Positions 1 to 4,526 of a stretch of DNA of 9,575 nucleotides are shown here, in pieces; the stretch's first letter is position 1, and each line of letters begins with the position of its first letter. The position numbers and the translations under genes are program-made. The DNA is from Candidatus Pacearchaeota archaeon. Lineage in GTDB: Archaea > Nanobdellota > Nanobdellia > Pacearchaeales > GW2011-AR1. The stretch lies in the NCBI GenBank assembly GCA_016176815.1, contig JACOWL010000015.1, positions 1-9,575 on the forward strand, in the 5' to 3' direction. The notes below the pieces were generated by a model. That model saw nothing but the letters and a program-made list of their open reading frames with translations. It had not been told where the DNA came from and made no database searches.

Positions 1-45
1 TTTCAGATTATTATTTTTGTCTTTTTAAAGTTTTATGAAGTGAAA

Positions 46-57
46 AGTATAAAAACT
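46..57 (+). promoter_or_regulatory. TATA box of the NFACT-R gene
   Basis: AGTATAAAAACT lies with its centre about 26 nt before the ATG at 77. This is the spacing expected for an archaeal TATA box driving a leaderless or nearly leaderless transcript. No Shine-Dalgarno sequence precedes the ATG, which fits. Confidence 0.6.
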
Positions 58-76
58 TCCGATATTTTTTTTAATT

Positions 77-463
77 ATGGTTTTTAGAAAATTTGAAACT
101 TCCTCGGGAAAATTAGTTTTGGCTGGGAAAAATGCAGGGAACAATGAAGAATTAATTGCACAGGTTCAGCCGGAAGAAGACGTTTTTCATACGGCAAAAT
201 CTGGAAGCCCTTTTGTAAATATTAAATTATTAAAAAATGAAATAGCCTTGCAAAAAGACATAAAAGAATCTGCGATTTTCTGCGCCGCGAAAAGTCAGGA
301 TTGGAGAGACAATAAATCCGATGTTGAAGTCCATTGGTTTAAAGGAAAAGATATTTATAAAACAAAAGAAATGAAACTTGGAACTTTTGAAGTTAAAAAA
401 TTTAAAAAAATTTTAATTAAAAAAAAGGAGATTGAAATTTTTTTAAAAACAAATAAAAAATAA
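77..463 (+). CDS. Standalone NFACT-R (DUF814) RNA-binding domain protein
   Basis: A 128-residue protein consisting of essentially one NFACT-R domain, the RNA-binding module at the C-terminus of RqcH/NEMF/FbpA proteins. Seen: an N-terminal FRKFETSSG strand, the conserved glycine/asparagine stretch LAGKNAGNNEELI (res 15-27), a DVFHTAKSGSPFVNIK block (res 35-50) matching the family's 'HA..GSPhvi' core, and a helix IKESAIFCAAKS (res 62-73). The C-terminus is lysine-rich. Full-length RqcH also has NFACT-N, HhH and coiled-coil parts, all absent here; domain-only versions are known in archaea. Likely role (inference): binding tRNA or rRNA on the ribosome, perhaps in stalled-ribosome rescue. It is followed 59 nt later by a YhbY-type RNA-binding gene, probably on the same transcript. 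The ATG at 77 is chosen because the TATA box fits it and the domain begins immediately. Confidence 0.85.
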   Translation: MVFRKFETSSGKLVLAGKNAGNNEELIAQVQPEEDVFHTAKSGSPFVNIKLLKNEIALQKDIKESAIFCAAKSQDWRDNKSDVEVHWFKGKDIYKTKEMKLGTFEVKKFKKILIKKKEIEIFLKTNKK

Positions 464-465
464 AA

Positions 466-504
466 ATGTTAAGCTCAAAACATCCTTTTAGGATTTTGGC
501 CTAA
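466..504 (+). other. Small competing inverted repeats between NFACT-R and yhbY genes
   Basis: The 59-nt gap contains ATGTT (466-470)/AACAT (479-483), then ATCCT (482-486)/AGGAT (490-494), and alternatively TTAGG (488-492)/CCTAA (500-504). The stems overlap, so only some can form together. They are short (5 bp) and may be chance in AT-rich DNA. There is no clear promoter here, so cotranscription with the NFACT-R gene is the simpler view. Confidence 0.25.
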
Positions 505-522
505 CCTTTTACAGGAAATAAA

Positions 523-804
523 ATGTTAATTAGACAAATGCAATTGGGTAAACAGGGAATTACTGAAAATTTTATTAATGGTCTGAAAACTCAGTTTAAA
601 AATTCACAAGTTATGAAAATTTCTGTTTTAAAATCAGCGACAAGAGACAGAGAAGAAATTGTGAAAATTAAGGACGAGTTATTAGAAAAACTCGGAAAGA
701 ATTTTAGGTCCTCGCAAGCTGCGGAAAAATTTCATGGAAATTTTACAGGGAGAATAATTGGCTTTACAATTATTTTAAGGAAGTGGCGTAAGGCAAGAAG
801 CTAA
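523..804 (+). CDS. YhbY-family (CRM domain) RNA-binding protein
   Basis: A 93-residue single CRM-domain protein. Seen: MQLGKQGITENFINGLKTQF (res 6-25), the family's 'GKxGlTexxixelxxxl' start; the KISVLKSATRDREEIVKIKDEL strand-helix (res 32-53); and a terminal GRIIGFTIILRKWRK (res 76-90), matching the conserved 'xxIGrxivLyR' ending. YhbY proteins associate with pre-50S ribosomal particles in bacteria, and the same fold occurs in plant intron-splicing CRM proteins. In the archaeal version a short insertion (about res 62-75) separates helix 2 from the last strand, as here. The ATG at 523 lies just downstream of ACAGGA, a weak ribosome binding site. The gene's stop overlaps the first codons of the acylphosphatase-like remnant at 798-860, suggesting a rearrangement breakpoint near this 3' end. 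Confidence 0.85.
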   Translation: MLIRQMQLGKQGITENFINGLKTQFKNSQVMKISVLKSATRDREEIVKIKDELLEKLGKNFRSSQAAEKFHGNFTGRIIGFTIILRKWRKARS

Positions 805-860
805 TCAATAAAAGAAGAAAATTCTGAAGTTTTAAAAATTTTAAAATGCTGCATATTTAG
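798..860 (+). pseudogene. Decayed 3' end of an acylphosphatase gene
   Basis: Read in the frame ending at the TAG of 858-860, this stretch gives KLINKRRKF-stop-SFKNFKMLHI-stop. The intact acylphosphatase at 8058-8333 ends DVQTKQEKFQDFKNFKVLHI-stop, so 11 of 20 residue positions agree, including an almost exact FKNFKxLHI ending. An in-frame TGA (825-827) and the absence of any acylphosphatase body upstream show it is a fragment. At DNA level 831-871 matches 8304-8344 at 37 of 41 positions without gaps, including bases after the stop codon. All four differences are transitions. Confidence 0.8.
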
Positions 861-871
861 GGGGATTTTTT
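831..871 (+). repeat. Copy 1 of a 41-nt dispersed repeat (acylphosphatase tail plus T6 tract)
   Basis: Ungapped match (37/41) to 8304-8344. It spans the last nine codons and the stop of the acylphosphatase reading frame plus GGGGATTTTTT. The G-run followed by T6 (866-871) could act as a transcription terminator for the NFACT-R/yhbY transcript; archaeal polymerase terminates at oligo-T tracts, so this role is plausible but unproven. Confidence 0.8.
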
Positions 872-981
872 GTATAAATTTTAAATCTTTTTTGAATAAT
901 AAAATTGCTCGCCTTTCAGGCTCGGATTTATTTATTTTCTGTCCTAAACAGCTTTTCTAATTATTAATTTTAGATGATTAA
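872..981. other. AT-rich intergenic stretch without a gene
   Basis: No convincing reading frame on either strand. It holds only small inverted repeats: GCCT-TTC-AGGC near 912-922 and CTGT...ACAG near 940-952. It separates the plus-strand YhbY unit from the end of the minus-strand toxin remnant. Confidence 0.5.
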
Positions 982-1234
982 TTAATTCAGCTCAAAAAGG
1001 TTAGTGGCGATGACAATCTCCCTAAAATTTTTCCTTGACGAATGTCTGGAAAAATTCAAATAAATTCTGCGAAGCAGGTATTTTAATTATTTCTTCTTTA
1101 TGACTATAAATCTCTTCTAATTCAAATTCTGGAAAAAGAAAATTGATTTTAGAATTTGTGATAATCTCTCTTGTTAATCCTTCTTTTATTAAACTGGAAA
1201 TAAAGATATTCGTATCAATCACGATTGTATTCAT
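982..1234 (-). pseudogene. Truncated PIN-domain (VapC-like) toxin
   Basis: The open frame is 70 codons (1234 down to 1022), about half of a usual 130-140-residue PIN toxin. Seen: MNTIVIDTNIFISSLIKEGL with the first catalytic Asp (D7) and the conserved Asn (N9), then FPEFELEEIYSHKEEIIK (res 34-51), which supplies the second acidic position. The middle and C-terminal acidic residues of the PIN active site are absent. After the stop, a frame one base away reads REIVIATNLFELN-stop down to 982, resembling the last strand and helix of PIN toxins ('vkvxTtkel'); this suggests a frameshift plus an internal deletion, but the match is weak. VapC toxins are Mg-dependent RNases; this one is probably inactive. 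Its ATG overlaps the antitoxin gene by 20 nt, the classic VapBC arrangement. Confidence 0.65.
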
Positions 1235-1448
1235 AAAACTTTTTGGCAGCAGCTCTTTTTATCTTTTTACTTATTTCTTCTGCATCTTTTTTTGTGAATT
1301 TGCTTTTTGACGCAATTTTATTCATTACTTCTAAATCTTCTATTCTCTGTTGTATTGCTTTTCTTGCTACTTCACTCCACCGGATATCTCTGAACATTTT
1401 CATTTTTTTATGAGTTTCATCTGGAATTGATAAAGTCATGTTTGTCAT
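1215..1448 (-). CDS. vapB: VapB-like antitoxin, ribbon-helix-helix
   Basis: A 77-residue protein. The first 45 residues fit a ribbon-helix-helix DNA-binding domain: strand MTLSIPDETHKKMKMF (res 4-19), then IRWSEVARKAIQQRIEDLE (res 22-40), where the 'RWSEVARKAI' motif is typical of archaeal VapB proteins paired with PIN toxins. The lysine-rich C-terminal half should wrap the toxin. It would neutralise VapC and repress the operon by binding near its own promoter. The reading frame is intact while the partner is truncated, an expected order of decay because losing the antitoxin first would be toxic. ATG at 1448 is chosen because a TATA-like box lies 26 nt upstream; an in-frame ATG three codons later (1438-1440) is an alternative. 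Confidence 0.8.
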   Translation of the reverse strand: MTNMTLSIPDETHKKMKMFRDIRWSEVARKAIQQRIEDLEVMNKIASKSKFTKKDAEEISKKIKRAAAKKFYEYNRD

Positions 1449-1467
1449 ACTTATTTATGTGTATTCA

Positions 1468-1479
1468 AGTATTTAAGTT
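1468..1479 (-). promoter_or_regulatory. TATA box of the vapBC-like pair
   Basis: On the minus strand AACTTAAATACT is centred about 26 nt before the ATG at 1448, consistent with a leaderless transcript. There is no ribosome binding site between them. Confidence 0.55.
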
Positions 1480-1536
1480 TTTTGGTGCGAAGAGGTTTTT
1501 GAGGAAGTGGAGAAAGATAAGAGAATGATTATTTAT

Positions 1537-1926
1537 TTATTTATTTATTCGTTTTTTTATCAAGATGTCTAAACAATATTTATCTGGACCCTGAAGAAAT
1601 ACTGCGACAAGCACCAAAAGCAAACCAAAATCTCTAATTCCTATGTCATTATATCCTACAGAAGCGATAATTGTGATTAGATGTATTATTCCGATTGCGG
1701 CAAATGGTCTTAGAAATAAACCTAAAATCAAAAATATTCCTATAGCTAAATCAAATAATCCATTTATCAAAACCATGTTGGCGGGTTCAAAAGGGATAAA
1801 TTGGGGAATCCAGGCAGTCCATAACGCCGGTTTCATTAATTGATCGACGCCAAATAATAAAAAAACCAATCCTATTGCGTATCTTACAAGGGGTTTTGAT
1901 TCTTCTTTTAATTTTTCAAAAGACAT
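1537..1926 (-). CDS. DoxX-family four-helix membrane protein
   Basis: With the ATG at 1926 the protein has 129 residues. A TTG four codons upstream is open too, but the ATG starts 4 nt after the cupredoxin stop codon and is preferred. Four hydrophobic segments are visible at about res 13-33, 47-69, 73-92 and 97-113. The first begins PLVRYAIGLVFLLFGVDQL, the typical DoxX start (R..lG.iFl..G..kl), followed by W-I-P and a LINGLFDLAIGIFLILGLFLR segment with the 'G..e...G..L..Gl..r' pattern. DoxX was named as a subunit of an archaeal thiosulfate:quinone oxidoreductase, but most relatives are uncharacterised and linked to redox or envelope functions. The pairing with a cupredoxin gene directly upstream suggests an envelope redox function (inference). 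Confidence 0.8.
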   Translation of the reverse strand: MSFEKLKEESKPLVRYAIGLVFLLFGVDQLMKPALWTAWIPQFIPFEPANMVLINGLFDLAIGIFLILGLFLRPFAAIGIIHLITIIASVGYNDIGIRDFGLLLVLVAVFLQGPDKYCLDILIKKRINK

Positions 1927-1930
1927 TTTA

Positions 1931-2455
1931 TTATACAACTTCTATTGTCCCGGTTAATCCCGGTTTAAGATGGTCGTGATATTCCCATGTACCGACATAA
2001 TTAAATTTGAATTTGTATGTTTCTCCCTGAGATAATCCCCCGCAAGAATCAAAAATTGTATCTTCTTCAGAAGTCCCGCATTTTTTAATATCTGATCCAG
2101 GATAATTTTTGTGGCTTGGGTGCTTATCACTAGCCGGCCAGTGTTCAGAAGAATCGTCGTTTAAAAAAAGAATGCTGTCTCCGGCGGATATAACAATTGT
2201 AGAAGGTGAAAAACCGCCTGCAGCGATAGTAATAGTTGACGTTTTTGGTTCAGATATTACAGGTTCAGAATCGGGATTATTTTCGGGCGTTTCATTTACA
2301 GAAGGAATATCTTTTATTGTATCTGAAGTTATTGCATCTGCTAAGGGAGGCGAGGAGACATCGCCTTTTTTTTCAAGTCTATTTTCTATTGCAAATGCTC
2401 CTAAAACAAGCAAGAAGACTATTATGATTATAGCAAGAATAGTTTTAAATCCCAT
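1931..2455 (-). CDS. Membrane-anchored cupredoxin-like protein with atypical metal site
   Basis: A 174-residue protein. Res 5-22 form one hydrophobic segment (signal anchor or signal peptide), res 30-72 a Pro/Ser/Glu/Asp-rich linker, and res 73-174 a cupredoxin fold: TITIAAGGFSPSTIVISAGD, ILFLNDDSSEHWPAS with H105, and WEYHDHLKPGLTGTIEVV at the end. The usual type 1 copper loop C-x(2-4)-H-x(2-4)-M is not present: aligned to the common YHCxxHPGM ending, the Cys, His and Met positions are Asp161, Lys164 and Leu167. H105, H112, H115, H160 and H162 remain as possible ligands, and C126/C138 flank an insertion and could form a disulfide. It acts outside the membrane. Likely cotranscribed with the DoxX gene. 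Electron transfer by type 1 copper looks doubtful; metal binding through His is possible. Confidence 0.8.
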   Translation of the reverse strand: MGFKTILAIIIIVFLLVLGAFAIENRLEKKGDVSSPPLADAITSDTIKDIPSVNETPENNPDSEPVISEPKTSTITIAAGGFSPSTIVISAGDSILFLNDDSSEHWPASDKHPSHKNYPGSDIKKCGTSEEDTIFDSCGGLSQGETYKFKFNYVGTWEYHDHLKPGLTGTIEVV

Positions 2456-2473
2456 TTAAGTTTATAATTAGTT

Positions 2474-2487
2474 ATACTTTTTAAGTT
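2474..2487 (-). promoter_or_regulatory. TATA box of the cupredoxin-DoxX unit
   Basis: Minus-strand AACTTAAAAAGTAT is centred about 26 nt upstream of the ATG at 2455, the spacing seen for other genes in this window. Confidence 0.55.
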
Positions 2488-2513
2488 TTTTGATTTATTT
2501 ATTATTACGACAA

Positions 2514-2526
2514 TAAATTTATAAAC
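2514..2526 (+). promoter_or_regulatory. TATA box of the rps19e operon
   Basis: A strong TTTATAAA (2518-2525) lies about 80 nt before the ATG at 2602. Transcription should start near 2546-2552, leaving a leader of about 50 nt, unlike the leaderless-type spacing of most other genes here. Confidence 0.6.
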
Positions 2527-2552
2527 CACCCATTTCTTTTTTCTTTAGGTTA

Positions 2553-2595
2553 ATTAACTTTCAAAGTTAATCTATTGCTGTAAAGCAAGCCTTTG
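2553..2595 (+). promoter_or_regulatory. Structured leader or operator of the rps19e operon
   Basis: ATTAACTTT (2553-2561) and AAAGTTAAT (2563-2571) form a perfect 9-bp inverted repeat around one base. Directly downstream TTGCT (2575-2579) and AGCAA (2584-2588) enclose GTAA, a GNRA-type tetraloop in RNA. CAAAG (2562-2566) can also pair with CTTTG (2591-2595), which closes around the tetraloop hairpin but competes with the first repeat. The element sits between the predicted transcription start and the ATG, so it could be a DNA operator (as a palindrome) or an RNA switch controlling ribosomal protein synthesis. No known motif is recognised. Confidence 0.4.
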
Positions 2596-2601
2596 AATAA
2601 A

Positions 2602-3042
2602 ATGTCAGAAGAAAAATTTAATCCGGTATATGAATTGCCTGCCCAGGAATATAATTTAAAATTAGCAGATGCTTTGAAAGAAATCCCGGAATTTAAAGAG
2701 CCGGAATGGGCGCAATTTGTTAAATCCGGCGCATCAAAGGAGCGTCCAATAGATGACCCAAATTTTTGGCATAAAAGAGCAGCAAGCATTCTTCGGCAAA
2801 TTTATAAAAACAATGTTGTGGGGGTGAATAGATTAAGGACAAAATACGGGAGCAGAAAAAATCGCGGCATGAGACCTGAGAAATTTATAAGAAGTTCAGG
2901 AAAAATAATAAGGACAATTCTTCAGCAGGCCGATAAAGCAGGTTTAACTGAAATATCAAAAACAATTAAGGGAATAAAAAGTAAAAAACCGGGAAGACAG
3001 CTTACTCAAAAAGGCAAGAAATTTTTAGAGGAAATAAAATAA
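2602..3042 (+). CDS. rps19e: Small ribosomal subunit protein eS19
   Basis: A 146-residue protein from the ATG at 2602; a TTG three codons upstream is inside the leader hairpin and is less likely. The eS19 hallmarks are visible: WAQFVKSGASKERP (res 32-45), FWHKRAASILRQIYKNNVVG (res 51-70), LRTKYGSRKNRGMRPEKF (res 74-91), the SSGKIIRTILQQADKAGL helix (res 94-111), and the terminal GRQLTQKGKKFL. The length is typical. eS19 is a winged-helix-like protein of the 30S head found in archaea and eukaryotes, needed for small-subunit maturation in the latter. First gene of a compact ribosomal operon: only one base separates its stop from the rpl39e ATG. Confidence 0.95.
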   Translation: MSEEKFNPVYELPAQEYNLKLADALKEIPEFKEPEWAQFVKSGASKERPIDDPNFWHKRAASILRQIYKNNVVGVNRLRTKYGSRKNRGMRPEKFIRSSGKIIRTILQQADKAGLTEISKTIKGIKSKKPGRQLTQKGKKFLEEIK

Positions 3043-3043
3043 A

Positions 3044-3379
3044 ATGGCAGAAAAAACTAAACCAAAATCAGAACAGAAACCAGAAAAAATAAAAAATACG
3101 AATAAAACGAATAATTTTGAACAAAGAAAAAGAAGAATAAAAAAACTTTTTAAAAAACAAAAAAGAAAAATTTCTTTTAAAAGAGTTGTTCCTGGAAAAA
3201 AAGAAAAACTTGCGAAGCAGGCAAGAAGAACTAAATGGGCCCCTGTTTGGGTTGTTCTTAAAAAATTCGGACCCGGAAAAAGAATTCATCCGTCTGCAAT
3301 AACCAAATATAAACGCTCGTGGCGGCGCGGAAAACTGCATATTCGACCAAAGAAAATGAGGCCTTTGCACTATGGATAA
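3044..3379 (+). CDS. rpl39e: Large ribosomal subunit protein eL39 with long N-terminal extension
   Basis: The C-terminal half is eL39: KEKLAKQARRTKWAPVWVVL (about res 53-72) corresponds to the family's 'KxrLakaxkqNrrvPvWvmxkt', and HPSAITKYKRSWRRGKLHI (res 82-100) to 'hpkrRhWRRskl'. eL39 lines the peptide exit tunnel of the large subunit. The usual protein has only about 50 residues; here it has 111. The extra ~50 N-terminal residues are Lys/Arg-rich with no hydrophobic segment, and a short RPKKMRPLHYG follows the core. No internal ATG lies between the extension and the core, so the extension appears truly encoded. The gene overlaps rpl31e by 8 nt. Confidence 0.9.
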   Translation: MAEKTKPKSEQKPEKIKNTNKTNNFEQRKRRIKKLFKKQKRKISFKRVVPGKKEKLAKQARRTKWAPVWVVLKKFGPGKRIHPSAITKYKRSWRRGKLHIRPKKMRPLHYG

Positions 3380-4064
3380 AAAAAATATTTTTGAAAGAGA
3401 ATATATAATTCCTTTGCGGGAAAAAGTTCGCGCAGTTCCGAGATATAAAAAAACAAACAAAGCGGTAAGAACAATCAAGGAATTTTTAGCCAGGCATATG
3501 AAAGTTTATGATGGAAATTTAAATAAAATAAAAATTGACAAATATTTAAACGAATATTTATGGTTTAGAGGAATTAGAAAACCGCCGTATAAGGTTAAAG
3601 TTAAAGCAATTAAGGAAGGAGAGATTGTAAAAGTTGAACTTGCTGATTTGCCGGAAAAATTAAAATTCAAAAAAGCTCGTGAAGAAAAAAGAGAGCAAAA
3701 AGGGGCTGAAAAAGCAAAAGAAAGGGAACAAAAAAGAGGAAATTTTTTGACAAACTCGTCCAAGCGTGGCCAAGTTAAAGAAAAAGAAGAAAAGAAAACC
3801 GGGGAAAAAATTGAAGAATCCCCGAGGGATGACTCCTCAAAGGATGACACTGCTGTGCCTTCTGCTGAGCCTCAAAAATCTGAAGACAAGAATAAAGACG
3901 GAGTAGAGGATAAAAAAGAGGAATCTGAAAAAAAGAGCGCCGTTGTTGAGGCAGGCGAGAAATTTGAAAAAGCAGAACATAAAAAAGAAAAGCATACTGT
4001 TAAAGGAAAAACTTCAAGCCAAGAGAGGCAGGAAAAAAATATTTATAAAAAAACGCACGCGTAA
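3372..4064 (+). CDS. rpl31e: Large ribosomal subunit protein eL31 with 130-residue charged tail
   Basis: Residues 1-100 are eL31: FEREYIIPLREKVRAVPRYKK (res 7-27), KAVRTIKEFLARHMKV (res 30-45), YLNEYLWFRGIRKPPYKVKVKA (res 58-79) and the final VKVELADLPEK strand. eL31 sits near the tunnel exit of the large subunit. Normal length is 80-100 residues. From about residue 101 to 230 the protein is low complexity, almost all Lys, Glu, Arg, Asp, Gln and Ser, first basic and then mixed with acidic runs (EKIEES, DDSSKDD, GVEDKKEESEKK), probably disordered or partly helical. The frame stays open without breaks for 390 nt, so the tail is likely real. Its stop lies 3 bp from the stop of the convergent DUF192 gene. 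An eIF6 gene, often found after rpl31e in archaea, is not present here. Confidence 0.92.
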   Translation: MDKKNIFEREYIIPLREKVRAVPRYKKTNKAVRTIKEFLARHMKVYDGNLNKIKIDKYLNEYLWFRGIRKPPYKVKVKAIKEGEIVKVELADLPEKLKFKKAREEKREQKGAEKAKEREQKRGNFLTNSSKRGQVKEKEEKKTGEKIEESPRDDSSKDDTAVPSAEPQKSEDKNKDGVEDKKEESEKKSAVVEAGEKFEKAEHKKEKHTVKGKTSSQERQEKNIYKKTHA

Positions 4065-4067
4065 ATC

Positions 4068-4526
4068 TTAATTATTTTTAATTTTAAATTCAACTTCATC
4101 TCCAATTTCTAAATCAATTTTTTCAGCTGTTCCCGCATTTAATTCCAAAACATATTTTCCTGTTTCATTTGGAGTAAAACTTTCGCAATTTTCTTCTTGA
4201 CAGGGTTGAGCATTATGTTCAATGAAAATAACTTCTTTGTTTGAATTAATCCAGATTATATCCAACGAAATTAAAGTGTTTTTCATCCAAAAATTATACG
4301 CTCTTTCTTCTTGAAAAATAAACAACATTCCTGAATTTTCATCTAAAGATTCTCTGAACATTAATCCTTTTGAAAGCTCTTCTTGAGTTGAAGCAATTTC
4401 AACATCAAAACATTTTTCAGAGAAGCAGACTTTATTTTTATTATCAGAAAAATTAAGATATAAAATAATTAATAAAAGCAAAATAATAAAACACAGAATT
4501 AAAATATATAAATTTTTATTTTTCAT
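4068..4526 (-). CDS. Membrane-anchored DUF192 protein
   Basis: A 152-residue protein. A long hydrophobic N-terminal segment (res 6-26) acts as signal anchor, with the rest outside the membrane. The DUF192 (COG1430) signature is clear: GLMFRESLDENSGMLFIF (res 54-71), FWMKNTLISLDIIWI (res 79-93) and YVLELNAGTAEKIDLEIGDEVEF (res 125-147). Function of the family is not established. Four cysteines, C34/C39 before the fold and C109/C114 in a loop, could form disulfides or bind metal. It is the last gene of the nth-ogg unit: its ATG overlaps the ogg TGA as ATGA, a 4-nt overlap implying translational coupling, although a role in DNA repair is not implied. Confidence 0.88.
   Translation of the reverse strand: MKNKNLYILILCFIILLLLIILYLNFSDNKNKVCFSEKCFDVEIASTQEELSKGLMFRESLDENSGMLFIFQEERAYNFWMKNTLISLDIIWINSNKEVIFIEHNAQPCQEENCESFTPNETGKYVLELNAGTAEKIDLEIGDEVEFKIKNN

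Noticed and set aside
501..1006. CTAACCTTTT at 501-510 with its reverse complement near 997-1006
   Set aside because: A 10-nt inverted match over 500 bp in AT-rich sequence is readily chance; no target-site duplication or transposase between.
1005..1030. GCGATGA resembling a C box of a C/D guide RNA
   Set aside because: No convincing D box (CTGA), no C'/D' pair at suitable spacing, and it overlaps the toxin remnant.
1015..1060. Programmed frameshift to rescue the PIN toxin
   Set aside because: Even the joined frames give only about 83 residues, still missing the middle of the PIN domain, and no slippery heptamer in the right phase is present.
1529..1550. Tandem TTTA/TTAT repeats near the DoxX stop codon
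   Set aside because: Short microsatellite-like run in AT-rich DNA; no sign of function.
1643..1843. Plus-strand open frame opposite the DoxX gene
   Set aside because: Antisense shadow of a hydrophobic membrane protein; no recognisable domain.
2109..2459. Plus-strand open frame opposite the cupredoxin gene
   Set aside because: Antisense shadow; the minus strand encodes a clear cupredoxin with signal anchor.
3068..3478. Long minus-strand open frame opposite rpl39e/rpl31e
   Set aside because: Phe/Ser-rich translation is the mirror of Lys-rich ribosomal genes; no promoter or family match.
3506..3850. Minus-strand open frame opposite the eL31 tail
   Set aside because: Ser/Phe-rich shadow of the Lys/Glu-rich tail; low complexity and no domain.
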